A stretch of DNA of 12,243 nt from Lachnospiraceae bacterium (GCA_017391465.1 JAFOYH010000080.1:1-12243), one strand, 5' to 3'. Shown: positions 1 through 6,351, numbered from the stretch's first letter. Program-made: numbers and translations. The notes: generated from the letters alone by a model not told the origin.

Positions 1-117
1 ACCGGTGAAGAAGCTGCAGAAAGTATTGAACAACTTAAGATAAAAATATCTCGTATCGGTTATGAGATTGTAACTGACCGAGGTGACTATAAAAAAGGAG
101 GTCTTTGTCATGTATGA
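1..117 (+). CDS. hydE: C-terminal fragment, probable HydE (radical SAM maturase)
   Basis: An open frame enters from the left edge and stops at TGA 115-117, giving 38 residues that begin TGEEAAESIEQLK and include IGYEIVTDRGDY. The stop overlaps the hydG start by 8 bases (ATGTATGA), an arrangement typical of translational coupling. From memory, clostridial HydE proteins end with a segment of this kind (a TGEEAAE stretch, then IGY and RGD), and hydE often lies next to hydG. HydE is a radical SAM enzyme that helps assemble the dithiolate-bridged diiron subcluster of [FeFe]-hydrogenase. The radical SAM core lies outside the window, so the name rests on the tail and the neighbour. It does not resemble the small TM1266-type regulator that can also precede hydG. 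Confidence 0.55.
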   Translation, partial: TGEEAAESIEQLKIKISRIGYEIVTDRGDYKKGGLCHV

Positions 118-1528
118 TGTAAAATCATTAAAAGCAGAAGAATTTATTAACGACGAAGAAATTTTAGACAGTCTGGCATTTGCCAAAGAACATAAAAATG
201 ACCGTGAACTTATCGAAGCCATCTTAAAAAAAGCTGAAGATATGCAGGGCATCAGTCATCGTGAAGCAGCCGTTCTTTTAGAATGTGAACTTCCTGATGT
301 AACAGAACATATTTATGACCTTGCCAAACGTATTAAAGATCGTTTCTATGGCAACCGTATCGTTATGTTCGCACCATTGTATTTATCCAACTACTGTGTG
401 AACGGCTGTGTTTACTGTCCATATCATTATAAAAACAAACATATTGCACGAAAGAAACTCACACAGGAAGAAATCCGAAAAGAAGTTATCGCCCTTCAGG
501 ATATGGGACATAAACGCCTTGCCCTTGAAGCCGGTGAAGATCCGGTGAACAATCCGATCGAATATATCTTAGAATGTATCGATACAATTTACAACATTAA
601 GCATAAAAACGGAGCCATCCGTCGTGTCAATGTCAATATTGCAGCAACAACTGTGGAAAATTACCGCAAATTAAAAGATGCAGGTATTGGTACTTATATT
701 CTTTTCCAGGAAACTTATCACAAGAAAACCTACGAAGAACTTCATCCAACCGGACCAAAAAGCAACTATGCTTATCATACCGAAGCTATGGACCGTGCCA
801 TGGAAGGTGGTATCGATGATGTCGGTTTAGGTGTTCTTTTTGGACTGAATATGTACCGTTATGATTTTGTCGGTTTACTGATGCACGCAGAACACCTGGA
901 AGCTGCTCAGGGCGTTGGACCACACACCATCAGCGTTCCTCGTATCTGCCCGGCAGACGACATTGATGTCAACGAATTCTCCAATGCCATCCCGGATGAA
1001 ATCTTTGAAAAGATTGTTGCATTGATTCGTATTGCTGTACCATATACAGGCATGATCATCTCTACACGCGAATCCCAGAGAGTTCGTGAAAAAGTATTAC
1101 AGCTCGGTGTATCTCAAATCAGCGGCGGATCACGCACAAGCGTTGGCGGTTATGCAGAACCGGAACCGGAAGAAGAAAATTCGGCTCAGTTTGATATTTC
1201 TGACCACAGAAGTCTTGATGAAATTGTGAACTGGCTTACAGAAATGGGCTTCATCCCTAGCTTCTGTACCGCATGCTACCGTGAAGGCCGTACCGGAGAC
1301 CGTTTCATGTCCTTACTGAAATCCGGACAGATTTCCAACTGCTGCCAGCCAAATGCTTTGATGACATTGAAAGAATATATTATGGATTACGCTTCGGAAG
1401 AAACAAAGAAAAACGCTGAAGCTCTTATCGAAAAAGAAATTGAAAATGTCACAAATCCTAAAGTTCGTGACATTGCAAAAGAACGATTAAAAATGATTGA
1501 AGAAGGAAAGCGAGATTTCCGCTTCTAA
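110..1528 (+). CDS. hydG: [FeFe]-hydrogenase maturase HydG (tyrosine lyase)
   Basis: HydG cleaves tyrosine with S-adenosylmethionine and makes the CO and cyanide ligands of the [FeFe]-hydrogenase H-cluster, delivered on an Fe synthon in the cytoplasm. The product is 472 aa, close to the family length (about 470). The radical SAM motif CVNGCVYC places cysteines at residues 96, 100 and 103. The C-terminal auxiliary cluster motif CX2CX22C uses Cys386, Cys389 and Cys412, and is what separates HydG from the related thiamine enzyme ThiH. The ATG at 110 was chosen because AAGGAGG (95-101) sits 8 bases before it. An in-frame GTG at 83 would place that site inside the gene. It overlaps the upstream probable hydE and ends at a strong terminator, so hydF is not directly downstream. 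No promoter is visible in the window; it is presumably expressed with the upstream gene. Confidence 0.96.
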   Translation: MYDVKSLKAEEFINDEEILDSLAFAKEHKNDRELIEAILKKAEDMQGISHREAAVLLECELPDVTEHIYDLAKRIKDRFYGNRIVMFAPLYLSNYCVNGCVYCPYHYKNKHIARKKLTQEEIRKEVIALQDMGHKRLALEAGEDPVNNPIEYILECIDTIYNIKHKNGAIRRVNVNIAATTVENYRKLKDAGIGTYILFQETYHKKTYEELHPTGPKSNYAYHTEAMDRAMEGGIDDVGLGVLFGLNMYRYDFVGLLMHAEHLEAAQGVGPHTISVPRICPADDIDVNEFSNAIPDEIFEKIVALIRIAVPYTGMIISTRESQRVREKVLQLGVSQISGGSRTSVGGYAEPEPEEENSAQFDISDHRSLDEIVNWLTEMGFIPSFCTACYREGRTGDRFMSLLKSGQISNCCQPNALMTLKEYIMDYASEETKKNAEALIEKEIENVTNPKVRDIAKERLKMIEEGKRDFRF

Positions 1529-1537
1529 GATTGAGAA

Positions 1538-1590
1538 AAAGAAGTGTTTTCCGAGCGCTAAGAAACGCGCCTGTAAAACACTTCTTTTTT
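1538..1590. terminator. Bidirectional terminator between hydG and yaaA
   Basis: A perfect 13-bp stem (AAAGAAGTGTTTT at 1538-1550 with AAAACACTTCTTT at 1575-1587) is followed by a T run on the + strand. On the - strand the stem is followed by TTTTTCTC. A smaller GCG/CGC pairing lies within the loop. The hairpin ends both the hydG and the convergent yaaA transcripts; its T run touches the yaaA stop codon. Confidence 0.85.
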
Positions 1591-2332
1591 AATTCTTTAT
1601 AAACACATACGTCTTTTCATCAGACGCATCGACATCGTAATGATAACCCAGACGATCAAACTGTTTCATAACTTCGGGTGTTTCTGCTTTTTGTTCAGCG
1701 AGGAAACGCACCATCTCTCCTCTGGCCATCTTAGCATATGTGCCTTTTTCAACGACTTTTCCGTTGACATATTCCCCAAATACACAGGTAATAAATGTCA
1801 TCTCCGGTGTCAGGTAAGCTGAAACACACTTACTGTATTCTTTGGAAGCCAGATTGATGATCACATCGGTTTCTTCAAACAGCTTTTCTGCCAGACGTTT
1901 TCCCCAAAAGCTATAGAGATTTTTATGGTTATCCACAGCAGCTTTAGCCTGCATCTCCAATCTGTAAGGAACCACACCGTCTAATGGTTTTAAGATTCCA
2001 TAAAATCCCGAAAGGATCCGAAGATGTTCCTGAACATAAGCAAGTGCTTCCCCATCCATAACTGTCGGAGCCATATATTGATACTGAATACCTTCATAAG
2101 CTATAATGGCTGGTGTCAGATTACGTCTCAGATCCATATCTCGAAAACGTTCAAAATTTTGTTCAGCAATAGCATCATTGCATTTCCAAAGTGCCTTGGC
2201 TTCACCATAAGAAAGACCGGATACATACCGGCGTAAAATATCCGTATCTTCCAAAAACTCCGGATATCCCTGAAATTCGAGGATATCCGGAGCTACGTTC
2301 ATCTTTTTAGCCGGTGATATAATCAACCGCAT
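1589..2332 (-). CDS. yaaA: YaaA family (UPF0246) peroxide-stress protein
   Basis: 247 aa, near the usual 250-260. The protein starts MRLIISPAKKM, the hallmark N-terminus of the family. It also carries YEGIQYQYM (about residues 79-87), FYGILKPLDGVVPYRLEMQ (about 110-128) and INLASKEYSK, all family blocks. In E. coli YaaA limits free iron and so protects DNA and proteins during hydrogen peroxide stress; it has a DNA-binding fold. That role is plausible here but not demonstrated. The ATG lies one base after the stop of the upstream hydrolase and has no clear Shine-Dalgarno sequence, so translation is probably coupled to that gene. It ends at the terminator shared with hydG. Confidence 0.93.
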   Translation of the reverse strand: MRLIISPAKKMNVAPDILEFQGYPEFLEDTDILRRYVSGLSYGEAKALWKCNDAIAEQNFERFRDMDLRRNLTPAIIAYEGIQYQYMAPTVMDGEALAYVQEHLRILSGFYGILKPLDGVVPYRLEMQAKAAVDNHKNLYSFWGKRLAEKLFEETDVIINLASKEYSKCVSAYLTPEMTFITCVFGEYVNGKVVEKGTYAKMARGEMVRFLAEQKAETPEVMKQFDRLGYHYDVDASDEKTYVFIKN

Positions 2333-2333
2333 A

Positions 2334-2879
2334 TTATTTTACGATTTTGGAAATCTGACGGAATACTGGACAAGTAGATCCACCCATTAATTCGAAAAGA
2401 AGTGCTTCATAAGTTGTAATGATAACACCTTCCTGTTTTGCTCTTTCAATACCAAATAAACGATCGATTTCATGTCTGGAACCACATGCATCAACAACCA
2501 TAATTGGCTGATATCCAGCAGCTTTTAACTGAATACATGTCTGAAGTACACATACGTGAGTTTCTGTACCACATACGATGATATTTTTCTTTCCAAGTCC
2601 ATCAACGGCTTCTTTAATCGGATCTTCTCCATAAATACCGAAACTTGTTTTTTCCATATAACTAAAGTCTTCACCAATCGTTTCCATAACAGATGGAATA
2701 GTCATACCAATACCTTTTGTATACTGCTGTGTTACGATCGTTGGAACTTCCAATAATTTCAAACCTGCAGCAAGACGGTTTACATTCTCTTCAACCATTT
2801 CTTTGTTGTACATAGCTGTCATTAATTTTTCCTGAACATCAACGATAATTGCTGCTGTTTCATTTGCTTTAATAATCAT
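2334..2879 (-). CDS. Isochorismatase-family cysteine hydrolase
   Basis: 181 aa from the ATG at 2879, which has AAGGAGG 9 bases upstream; an in-frame ATG 24 bases further out (2903) would bury that site. The fold is a compact isochorismatase/nicotinamidase-type domain over the full length. The family triad is visible: Asp14 in IIVDVQEKL, Lys77 in MEKTSFG and Cys110 in GTETHVCVLQT, preceded by the conserved cis-peptide region. Members hydrolyse amides or vinyl ethers such as nicotinamide, N-carbamoylsarcosine and isochorismate. Nothing visible fixes the substrate; overall it looks like the YcaC-like or nicotinamidase-related group. It lies between larB (85 bases upstream) and yaaA (one base downstream), with a candidate promoter of its own in the larB gap. 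Confidence 0.9.
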   Translation of the reverse strand: MIIKANETAAIIVDVQEKLMTAMYNKEMVEENVNRLAAGLKLLEVPTIVTQQYTKGIGMTIPSVMETIGEDFSYMEKTSFGIYGEDPIKEAVDGLGKKNIIVCGTETHVCVLQTCIQLKAAGYQPIMVVDACGSRHEIDRLFGIERAKQEGVIITTYEALLFELMGGSTCPVFRQISKIVK

Positions 2880-2916
2880 AATTCGTCTCCTCCTTGAATA
2901 CATTATTAATCATTTT

Positions 2917-2945
2917 ATTTTATCATTCTTTATAATACTCGTCCA
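2917..2945 (-). promoter_or_regulatory. Candidate sigma-A promoter for the hydrolase-yaaA pair
   Basis: On the - strand, TGGACG (2945-2940, 4 of 6 to TTGACA) is followed after 17 bases by TAAAAT (2922-2917, 5 of 6 to TATAAT). It lies in the 85-base gap after larB, about 40 bases before the hydrolase start. A 5-bp hairpin (CCAGT/ACTGG) overlaps the -35 side. The surrounding AT richness makes chance matches likely. Confidence 0.35.
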
Positions 2946-2964
2946 GTGGTTGAACTGGTATGTT

Positions 2965-3720
2965 TTATTCTTTGACCACATCGATAGCCAACCGATTAAT
3001 CTGTGCAGACAAATAACCTGCACCAAAACCATTGTCAATATTGACAACGGCAACGCCTTCCGCACAGGAATTGATCATAGTAAGAAGCGCACTCATTCCC
3101 TGCATATTGGCACCATAACCCACAGATGTCGGAACCGCAATGACCGGTTTGTCCACAAGCCCCGCGATCACGCCTGCCAAAGCCCCTTCCATACCGGCAA
3201 TGGCAACCACACAGTTGGCTTTTCGGATCAATTCGGTCTTTGATAAAAGACGATGAATCCCTGCAACGCCTACATCATAGATACGATCTACGTAACATCC
3301 AAAAAACTCTGCTGTTCTCGCCGCTTCTTCTGCTACCGGAATATCCGATGTGCCTCCGGTACAGACTGCAATGCGTCCTTCCAGTTTAGGCACTTTATAC
3401 TGAAGATAAATCGTTCTTGATAACTCTTCATAAACGGCCTCCGGCATAACTTCTCGAACAGCCTCATACTGTTCTTTTGTTGCACGTGTACCTAAACAGT
3501 TGCTCTTTCTTTCAGCAAAGCTCTGAAAAATACGCACCAGATGCTCCGTTGTCTTTCCTGCACAATAAATCACTTCACCAAAACCGGAACGCAGCGCCCG
3601 ATGATGATCCAACTTGGCAAATCCCAAATCTTCATATGGAAGTTTTTTTAAATATTCTTCTGCTTCAGAAATATCCATTTCCTGATTCTGCACTTTCAAT
3701 AACAATTCATGTACATCCAT
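2965..3720 (-). CDS. larB: LarB, nickel-pincer cofactor biosynthesis carboxylase
   Basis: LarB carboxylates the pyridinium ring of nicotinic acid adenine dinucleotide and hydrolyses its phosphoanhydride, the first step toward the nickel-pincer nucleotide used by lactate racemase and other LarA-family enzymes. The product is 251 aa, near the family length (about 246). The N-terminal third carries LDHHRALRSGFGEVIYCAGKT. The C-terminal PurE-like half holds GGTSDIPVAEEAARTAEFFG, VGVAGIHRL, VVAIAGMEGALAGV and the conserved VPTSVGYGA. The ATG at 3720 was chosen over more distal in-frame starts because AAAGGGA lies just upstream of it, and the longer N-terminus looks non-conserved. No larA, larC or larE is in the window. 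A terminator separates it from the DUF1622-like gene upstream. Confidence 0.93.
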   Translation of the reverse strand: MDVHELLLKVQNQEMDISEAEEYLKKLPYEDLGFAKLDHHRALRSGFGEVIYCAGKTTEHLVRIFQSFAERKSNCLGTRATKEQYEAVREVMPEAVYEELSRTIYLQYKVPKLEGRIAVCTGGTSDIPVAEEAARTAEFFGCYVDRIYDVGVAGIHRLLSKTELIRKANCVVAIAGMEGALAGVIAGLVDKPVIAVPTSVGYGANMQGMSALLTMINSCAEGVAVVNIDNGFGAGYLSAQINRLAIDVVKE

Positions 3721-3780
3721 CTGTTGTCCCTTTCTCATAAAATATAACCCATAGTACTTATAATTTAGCATATTTTTTAT

Positions 3781-3828
3781 AAAATAAAAAGGATATCTTC
3801 TGATAACTCTCAGAAAATATCCTTTTTT
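3781..3828 (-). terminator. Intrinsic terminator of the DUF1622-like gene
   Basis: AAAAAGGATAT (3786-3796) pairs with ATATCCTTTTT (3817-3826), and the stem continues as TTCTGA/TCAGAA past one C-A mismatch to a 6-base loop. Read on the - strand the stem runs into TTTTTATTTT. It lies 30 bases after the stop of the gene at 3858-4190 and insulates larB from it. Confidence 0.8.
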
Positions 3829-3857
3829 CCAATTCTTAATTTAAATATGTACAGATA

Positions 3858-4190
3858 TTAGTGTTCTGCGTGATGTTCTGCTTTATGGTGTTTATTTTCA
3901 TAAGCAACCAGTAATGTTAAGAGCACATGAAGAACAATGCATGCAAAGGCTTTAATTAAATCTTCCATACCATGAATTGTGATCATCTTAAGAATCTCTG
4001 CGCAAAGCAAAAACTGAAGTGATAAAGCAGTTCCTTCGCCGACAATTAATCCTACGTGCTGATCTCTCTTTGCAAGACAAATTAAGCCCTTGATACCTCC
4101 CCAAACCAACAGCGCAACACCAATAAATTCAAATGCGATCACACCGTATTCTGCAATCTCAACTAAAAGATGATGTAATGTCTCAATCAT
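3858..4190 (-). CDS. DUF1622-like small membrane protein with His-rich tail
   Basis: 110 aa. Three hydrophobic segments are visible at about residues 17-40, 55-73 and 80-97. The middle one contains the block SLQFLLCAEILKMITI, which resembles the conserved core of DUF1622 integral membrane proteins. The function of that family is unknown. The C-terminus is charged and histidine-rich (ENKHHKAEHHAEH, five His), suggesting a cytoplasmic or metal-contacting tail, which is inference only. AAAGGAGA lies about 9 bases before the ATG. It is a single-gene unit with its own promoter and terminator, so context says little about its role. Confidence 0.75.
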   Translation of the reverse strand: MIETLHHLLVEIAEYGVIAFEFIGVALLVWGGIKGLICLAKRDQHVGLIVGEGTALSLQFLLCAEILKMITIHGMEDLIKAFACIVLHVLLTLLVAYENKHHKAEHHAEH

Positions 4191-4220
4191 TTCCCCTATC
4201 TCCTTTCCTCACATAGTGCT

Positions 4221-4249
4221 ATTTTAATATATTTCCAGCGAGAAGTAAA
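4221..4249 (-). promoter_or_regulatory. Sigma-A promoter for the DUF1622-like gene
   Basis: On the - strand, TTTACT (4249-4244) is followed after exactly 17 bases by TAAAAT (4226-4221), about 30 bases before the start codon. Four of six and five of six positions fit the consensus. It lies between the spoVT terminator and the gene it would drive. Confidence 0.55.
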
Positions 4250-4285
4250 CCAGAATTTGCCATTGTCAGATAGGGTTCGACACAC

Positions 4286-4338
4286 AAAAAGAAGCAATTC
4301 TATGGAACCTGAATCCTTTCCATTTTGAACTGCTCCTT
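4286..4338 (-). terminator. Intrinsic terminator of spoVT
   Basis: On the - strand, GGAGCAGTTC (4336-4327) pairs with GAATTGCTTC (4300-4291) through eight Watson-Crick pairs and two G-U pairs. A second stem TGGAA/TTCCA sits above it with a 10-base loop. The structure runs into TTTTTGTG. It starts just after the spoVT stop codon. Confidence 0.75.
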
Positions 4339-4343
4339 CACAC

Positions 4344-4892
4344 TTACTGTTCAATCTGTCTTCCTAAAAATCCTGCTGCCGCTGATGCCAGTTTCTTTTC
4401 CACGTCACCCATCGGTTCCCTTGTCTCACGATTCACAATAATAACAGACCCGATAATGTCACCCTCTGCGATAATAGGACAAATGACCTGATTCGCATAA
4501 CGCTCCGCCTCGTCTTCCACCAATGGTACATAAGCCTTATCTGAAGCAGCCGCATAAATTAATCTGCGTTTTTCCATCGTCTCTTCCAAACGTTTACTTA
4601 CAGGCTTGTTCAATAATTCTTTTTTTCCATTGCCCGCAACAGCCACATGATTATCTTTATCCGTAATACTTACCGTATATCCTGTACTCTGAGCAAGCGC
4701 CTCTGCATACTGCTTCGCAAACCCACTCATTTCACCCATTGGCGAATATTTTTTAAGGATAATCTCTCCTTCACGATCGGTAAAAATTTCTAGCGGATCA
4801 CCCTCACGGATTCTGAGAGTTTTTCGAATTTCTTTCGGTACAACAACACGTCCAAGATCATCTATGCGGCGTACAATTCCTGTTGCTTTCAT
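4344..4892 (-). CDS. spoVT: Stage V sporulation protein T (AbrB-type regulator)
   Basis: 182 aa, near the 178 aa of the Bacillus protein. Residues 1-50 form a swapped-hairpin AbrB DNA-binding domain (MKATGIVRRIDDLGRVVVPKEIRKTL, then IREGDPLEIF). Residues from about 53 to the end form the GAF-like domain characteristic of SpoVT rather than the short AbrB/Abh proteins (INRET-type end: VIIVNRETREPMGDVEKKLASAAAGFLGRQ). In Bacillus, SpoVT is a sigma-G-dependent forespore regulator that tunes the sigma-G regulon and affects spore properties; in clostridia it is needed for proper sporulation. GGAGGAG precedes the ATG. That site lies in one arm of a long inverted repeat (4896-4963), and a sigma-G-like promoter can be drawn within it. 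A dedicated terminator follows. Confidence 0.95.
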   Translation of the reverse strand: MKATGIVRRIDDLGRVVVPKEIRKTLRIREGDPLEIFTDREGEIILKKYSPMGEMSGFAKQYAEALAQSTGYTVSITDKDNHVAVAGNGKKELLNKPVSKRLEETMEKRRLIYAAASDKAYVPLVEDEAERYANQVICPIIAEGDIIGSVIIVNRETREPMGDVEKKLASAAAGFLGRQIEQ

Positions 4893-4895
4893 ATA

Positions 4896-4963
4896 AAAAC
4901 TCCTCCATTTACTGTACTTTCAAATCCTGCTCTGGATGTAGTATCTGTAAATGAAGGAATTTT
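4896..4963 (-). repeat. 17-bp leader stem covering the spoVT ribosome binding site
   Basis: On the - strand, AAAATTCCTTCATTTAC (4963-4947) can pair along its whole length with GTAAATGGAGGAGTTTT (4912-4896). There are 15 Watson-Crick and 2 G-U pairs around a 34-base loop. The downstream arm contains the GGAGGAG Shine-Dalgarno sequence of spoVT and ends 4 bases before the ATG. A transcript reading through from the rubredoxin gene would carry both arms. A transcript starting inside the loop would lack the upstream arm and leave the site open. The stem runs into TTTTTAT, so weak terminator activity is an alternative. Confidence 0.6.
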
Positions 4964-4967
4964 ATAC
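4939..4967 (-). promoter_or_regulatory. Candidate sigma-G-type promoter for spoVT
   Basis: On the - strand, GTATA (4967-4963) fits the sigma-G -35 pattern GHATR. GATACTA (4945-4939), 17 bases later, fits six of seven positions of CATnnTA. Bacillus spoVT is transcribed by sigma-G. The predicted start would fall in the loop of the inverted repeat, downstream of its first arm. The motifs are short and AT-rich. A sigma-A -10 (TATAAA) overlaps the -35 box but has no good -35 partner. Confidence 0.3.
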
Positions 4968-4987
4968 TCAAACTTTAACTATTTAAA

Positions 4988-5146
4988 TTATGCTTCGCTA
5001 AATTCGTCTTTTCCTACTCCGCATAACGGGCATTCAAAATCATCCGGTAAATCTTCAAATTTTGTTCCCGGTGCAATTCCAAGTTCTGGATCACCGACAG
5101 CTTCATCATATTCCCAACCACAAACATCACATACATATTTACTCAT
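4988..5146 (-). CDS. Rubredoxin
   Basis: A 52-aa protein beginning [20 protein letters not shown] and ending in [15 protein letters not shown]. The two CxxCG knuckles (Cys6/Cys9 and Cys39/Cys42) bind one iron atom. The length, the WEYD and [22 protein letters not shown] blocks and the spacing between knuckles are those of classical rubredoxin. It carries single electrons in the cytoplasm, commonly to oxygen- or peroxide-reducing enzymes of anaerobes; its partner here is not in the window. AGGAGGT lies 8 bases before the ATG. It lies upstream of spoVT on the same strand with a 95-base gap that has no conventional terminator. Its own leader (5147-5331) holds a palindrome and two small frames. 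Confidence 0.96.
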   Translation of the reverse strand: MSKYVCDVCGWEYDEAVGDPELGIAPGTKFEDLPDDFECPLCGVGKDEFSEA

Positions 5147-5161
5147 AATAATTACCTCCTG

Positions 5162-5263
5162 TTAATCTTTCTTATTATATTCAAATTTTAAAAAATCATT
5201 TACGTTTAAAACATTTTCCACACTGACAATCTTCTGTGCACCCACAGATGCAGCAAAGTTCAT
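5162..5263 (-). CDS. Possible 33-aa leader ORF before rubredoxin (doubtful)
   Basis: ATG at 5263 opens a 33-codon frame (MNFAASVGAQKIVSV... to ...FEYNKKD) whose TAA ends 15 bases before the rubredoxin start, just ahead of its AGGAGGT. An AAGGA lies about 12 bases before the ATG, longer than ideal. I do not recognise the product. A competing frame on the same strand, shifted relative to this one, reads CCICGCTEDCQCGKC and ends at TGA 5196-5198, but has no ATG, GTG or TTG start. The interval may encode one of these, or only be untranslated leader. Confidence 0.25.
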   Translation of the reverse strand: MNFAASVGAQKIVSVENVLNVNDFLKFEYNKKD

Positions 5264-5289
5264 TGGGATGTTGTTTCCTTCGTGATCTT

Positions 5290-5331
5290 ATTATATTATA
5301 ATTATCCCATCATTTCCGTTGTTATAACAAC
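5290..5331 (-). promoter_or_regulatory. Rubredoxin promoter region with 14-bp palindrome
   Basis: On the - strand two overlapping perfect TATAAT boxes occur (5300-5295 and 5295-5290). Where a -35 would fall for the first, there is instead the perfect palindrome GTTGTTATAACAAC (5318-5331) and no TTGACA-like hexamer. That suggests a regulator-dependent promoter or an operator overlapping the -35 region. The half sites TTGTTA/TAACAA match those of Rex but are directly abutted instead of being separated. The regulator is unknown. Confidence 0.4.
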
Positions 5332-5390
5332 AAAATACAAAAATATATTTCTATTTTTTAAACACTTTAGCACTTTAACCCATCAAAACC

Positions 5391-5419
5391 TTGCATTTTT
5401 ATATCAACTATGCTATATT
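5391..5419 (+). promoter_or_regulatory. Sigma-A promoter for the esterase gene
   Basis: TTGCAT (5391-5396) and TATATT (5414-5419) are separated by exactly 17 bases, with an extended -10 TGC directly before the second box. The start codon follows about 48 bases later. A short direct repeat (CACTTTA twice, 9 bases apart) lies just upstream at about 5363-5378. Bases 5332-5390 otherwise show nothing but AT-rich spacer between the divergent rubredoxin and esterase promoters. Confidence 0.6.
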
Positions 5420-5467
5420 TAACCCATATTTTACCTTGAAATCATAAAGAATAGGAGATTGAATATT

Positions 5468-6229
5468 ATGGTAAAGAAATGGAAAGTCATCTTCCCGGCA
5501 CTTGGAGGGCCAGAGGAACGATGGGCATATATTTATTTGCCGAAATCTTACTATACGAATCCTCGTAAACGATATCCTGTTTTGTATATGTTCGATGGTC
5601 ACAACCTTTTCTCTGACAAGGAAGCGACTTACGGCAAATCCTGGGGACTGGAAGAATACATGGATTTTACAGACACACAACTGATCATTGTCGGTATCGA
5701 ATGTAATCACAGTCCAAATCATGGTCGATTAAAGGAATATTCTCCATTCGACTTTGATGATCCAAGCTTCGGTCCAATCATCGGTCACGGTAAAGATACG
5801 ATGGAATGGCTGACAAAAGAATTCAAGCCTCATATTGACCGATACTATCGTACCCTTCGCGGTCGTAACACCACCTTTATCGGCGGCAGTTCCATGGGGG
5901 GGCTCATGAGTTTATATGCAGTCATTGCGTATAATCATTATTTTTCCAGAGCCGCTGTGCTCTCACCTTCACTTTGGACGAATCCAAACGAAATTGAATC
6001 TATGATCCGCAACACACGTATTCGTCCAAACACAATCATTTATATGGATTATGGTTCCGAAGAATTACGTAATCATTTTGGAATGAAAAAAACATTCCAG
6101 AAAGTGACTTCCATGCTTCTTCGAAAGAACATTTTCTTAACCAGCCGCATTGTACCACACGGTGAACATACAGAAGCCTGTTGGGAAAAACAGGTGCCAT
6201 TTTTTATGGACGTTTTATTATACGATTAA
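5468..6229 (+). CDS. Esterase-family alpha/beta hydrolase
   Basis: 253 aa, a single alpha/beta-hydrolase domain of the esterase D/Fes type (PF00756-like). YPVLYMFDGHNLF at about residues 36-48 is the typical early strand and oxyanion segment. FIGGSSMGGLMSLY holds the GXSXG elbow with Ser142 as probable nucleophile. IYMDYGSEE (about 191-199) offers the acidic residue, and GEHTEACW supplies His234. There is no signal peptide, so it is cytoplasmic. It probably cleaves an ester or related acyl bond; the substrate is unknown. The ATG at 5468 was chosen because AGGAGA lies 10 bases upstream; an in-frame TTG at 5459 abuts that site. It precedes an ATP-grasp gene by 122 bases on the same strand with no terminator between, suggesting a joint pathway. 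Confidence 0.88.
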   Translation: MVKKWKVIFPALGGPEERWAYIYLPKSYYTNPRKRYPVLYMFDGHNLFSDKEATYGKSWGLEEYMDFTDTQLIIVGIECNHSPNHGRLKEYSPFDFDDPSFGPIIGHGKDTMEWLTKEFKPHIDRYYRTLRGRNTTFIGGSSMGGLMSLYAVIAYNHYFSRAAVLSPSLWTNPNEIESMIRNTRIRPNTIIYMDYGSEELRNHFGMKKTFQKVTSMLLRKNIFLTSRIVPHGEHTEACWEKQVPFFMDVLLYD

Positions 6230-6351
6230 ATAGAATATATACACTACATATTAAAATATACAAATCTTACGAAGAATAAAAATCAAGATAAATAATAATT
6301 AAAATGAAAAATAAAAACAATTAAACAAACACAAAAAAAGAAGGAATTATT

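Noticed and set aside
83..109. GTG at 83 as the hydG start, adding nine residues
   Set aside because: The AAGGAGG at 95-101 would then lie inside the gene, while it is ideally placed for the ATG at 110, which also matches the usual HydG N-terminus length.
1..117. TM1266-type hydrogenase regulator as the gene before hydG
   Set aside because: The 38 visible residues lack the features of that short ACT-like family and fit better with a HydE tail.
2950..3243. 97-codon + strand frame opposite larB
   Set aside because: It is antisense to a well-conserved larB, with no recognisable domain or ribosome binding site.
5289..5304. PerR box in the AT-rich rubredoxin promoter
   Set aside because: One half (TTATAAT) is perfect and the other is close, but they abut with no central base, whereas the PerR box is 7-1-7. 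The sequence is better explained by two overlapping TATAAT boxes.
5318..5331. Rex operator upstream of rubredoxin
   Set aside because: The half sites look like Rex, but they are directly adjacent; Rex sites have about six more bases between them.
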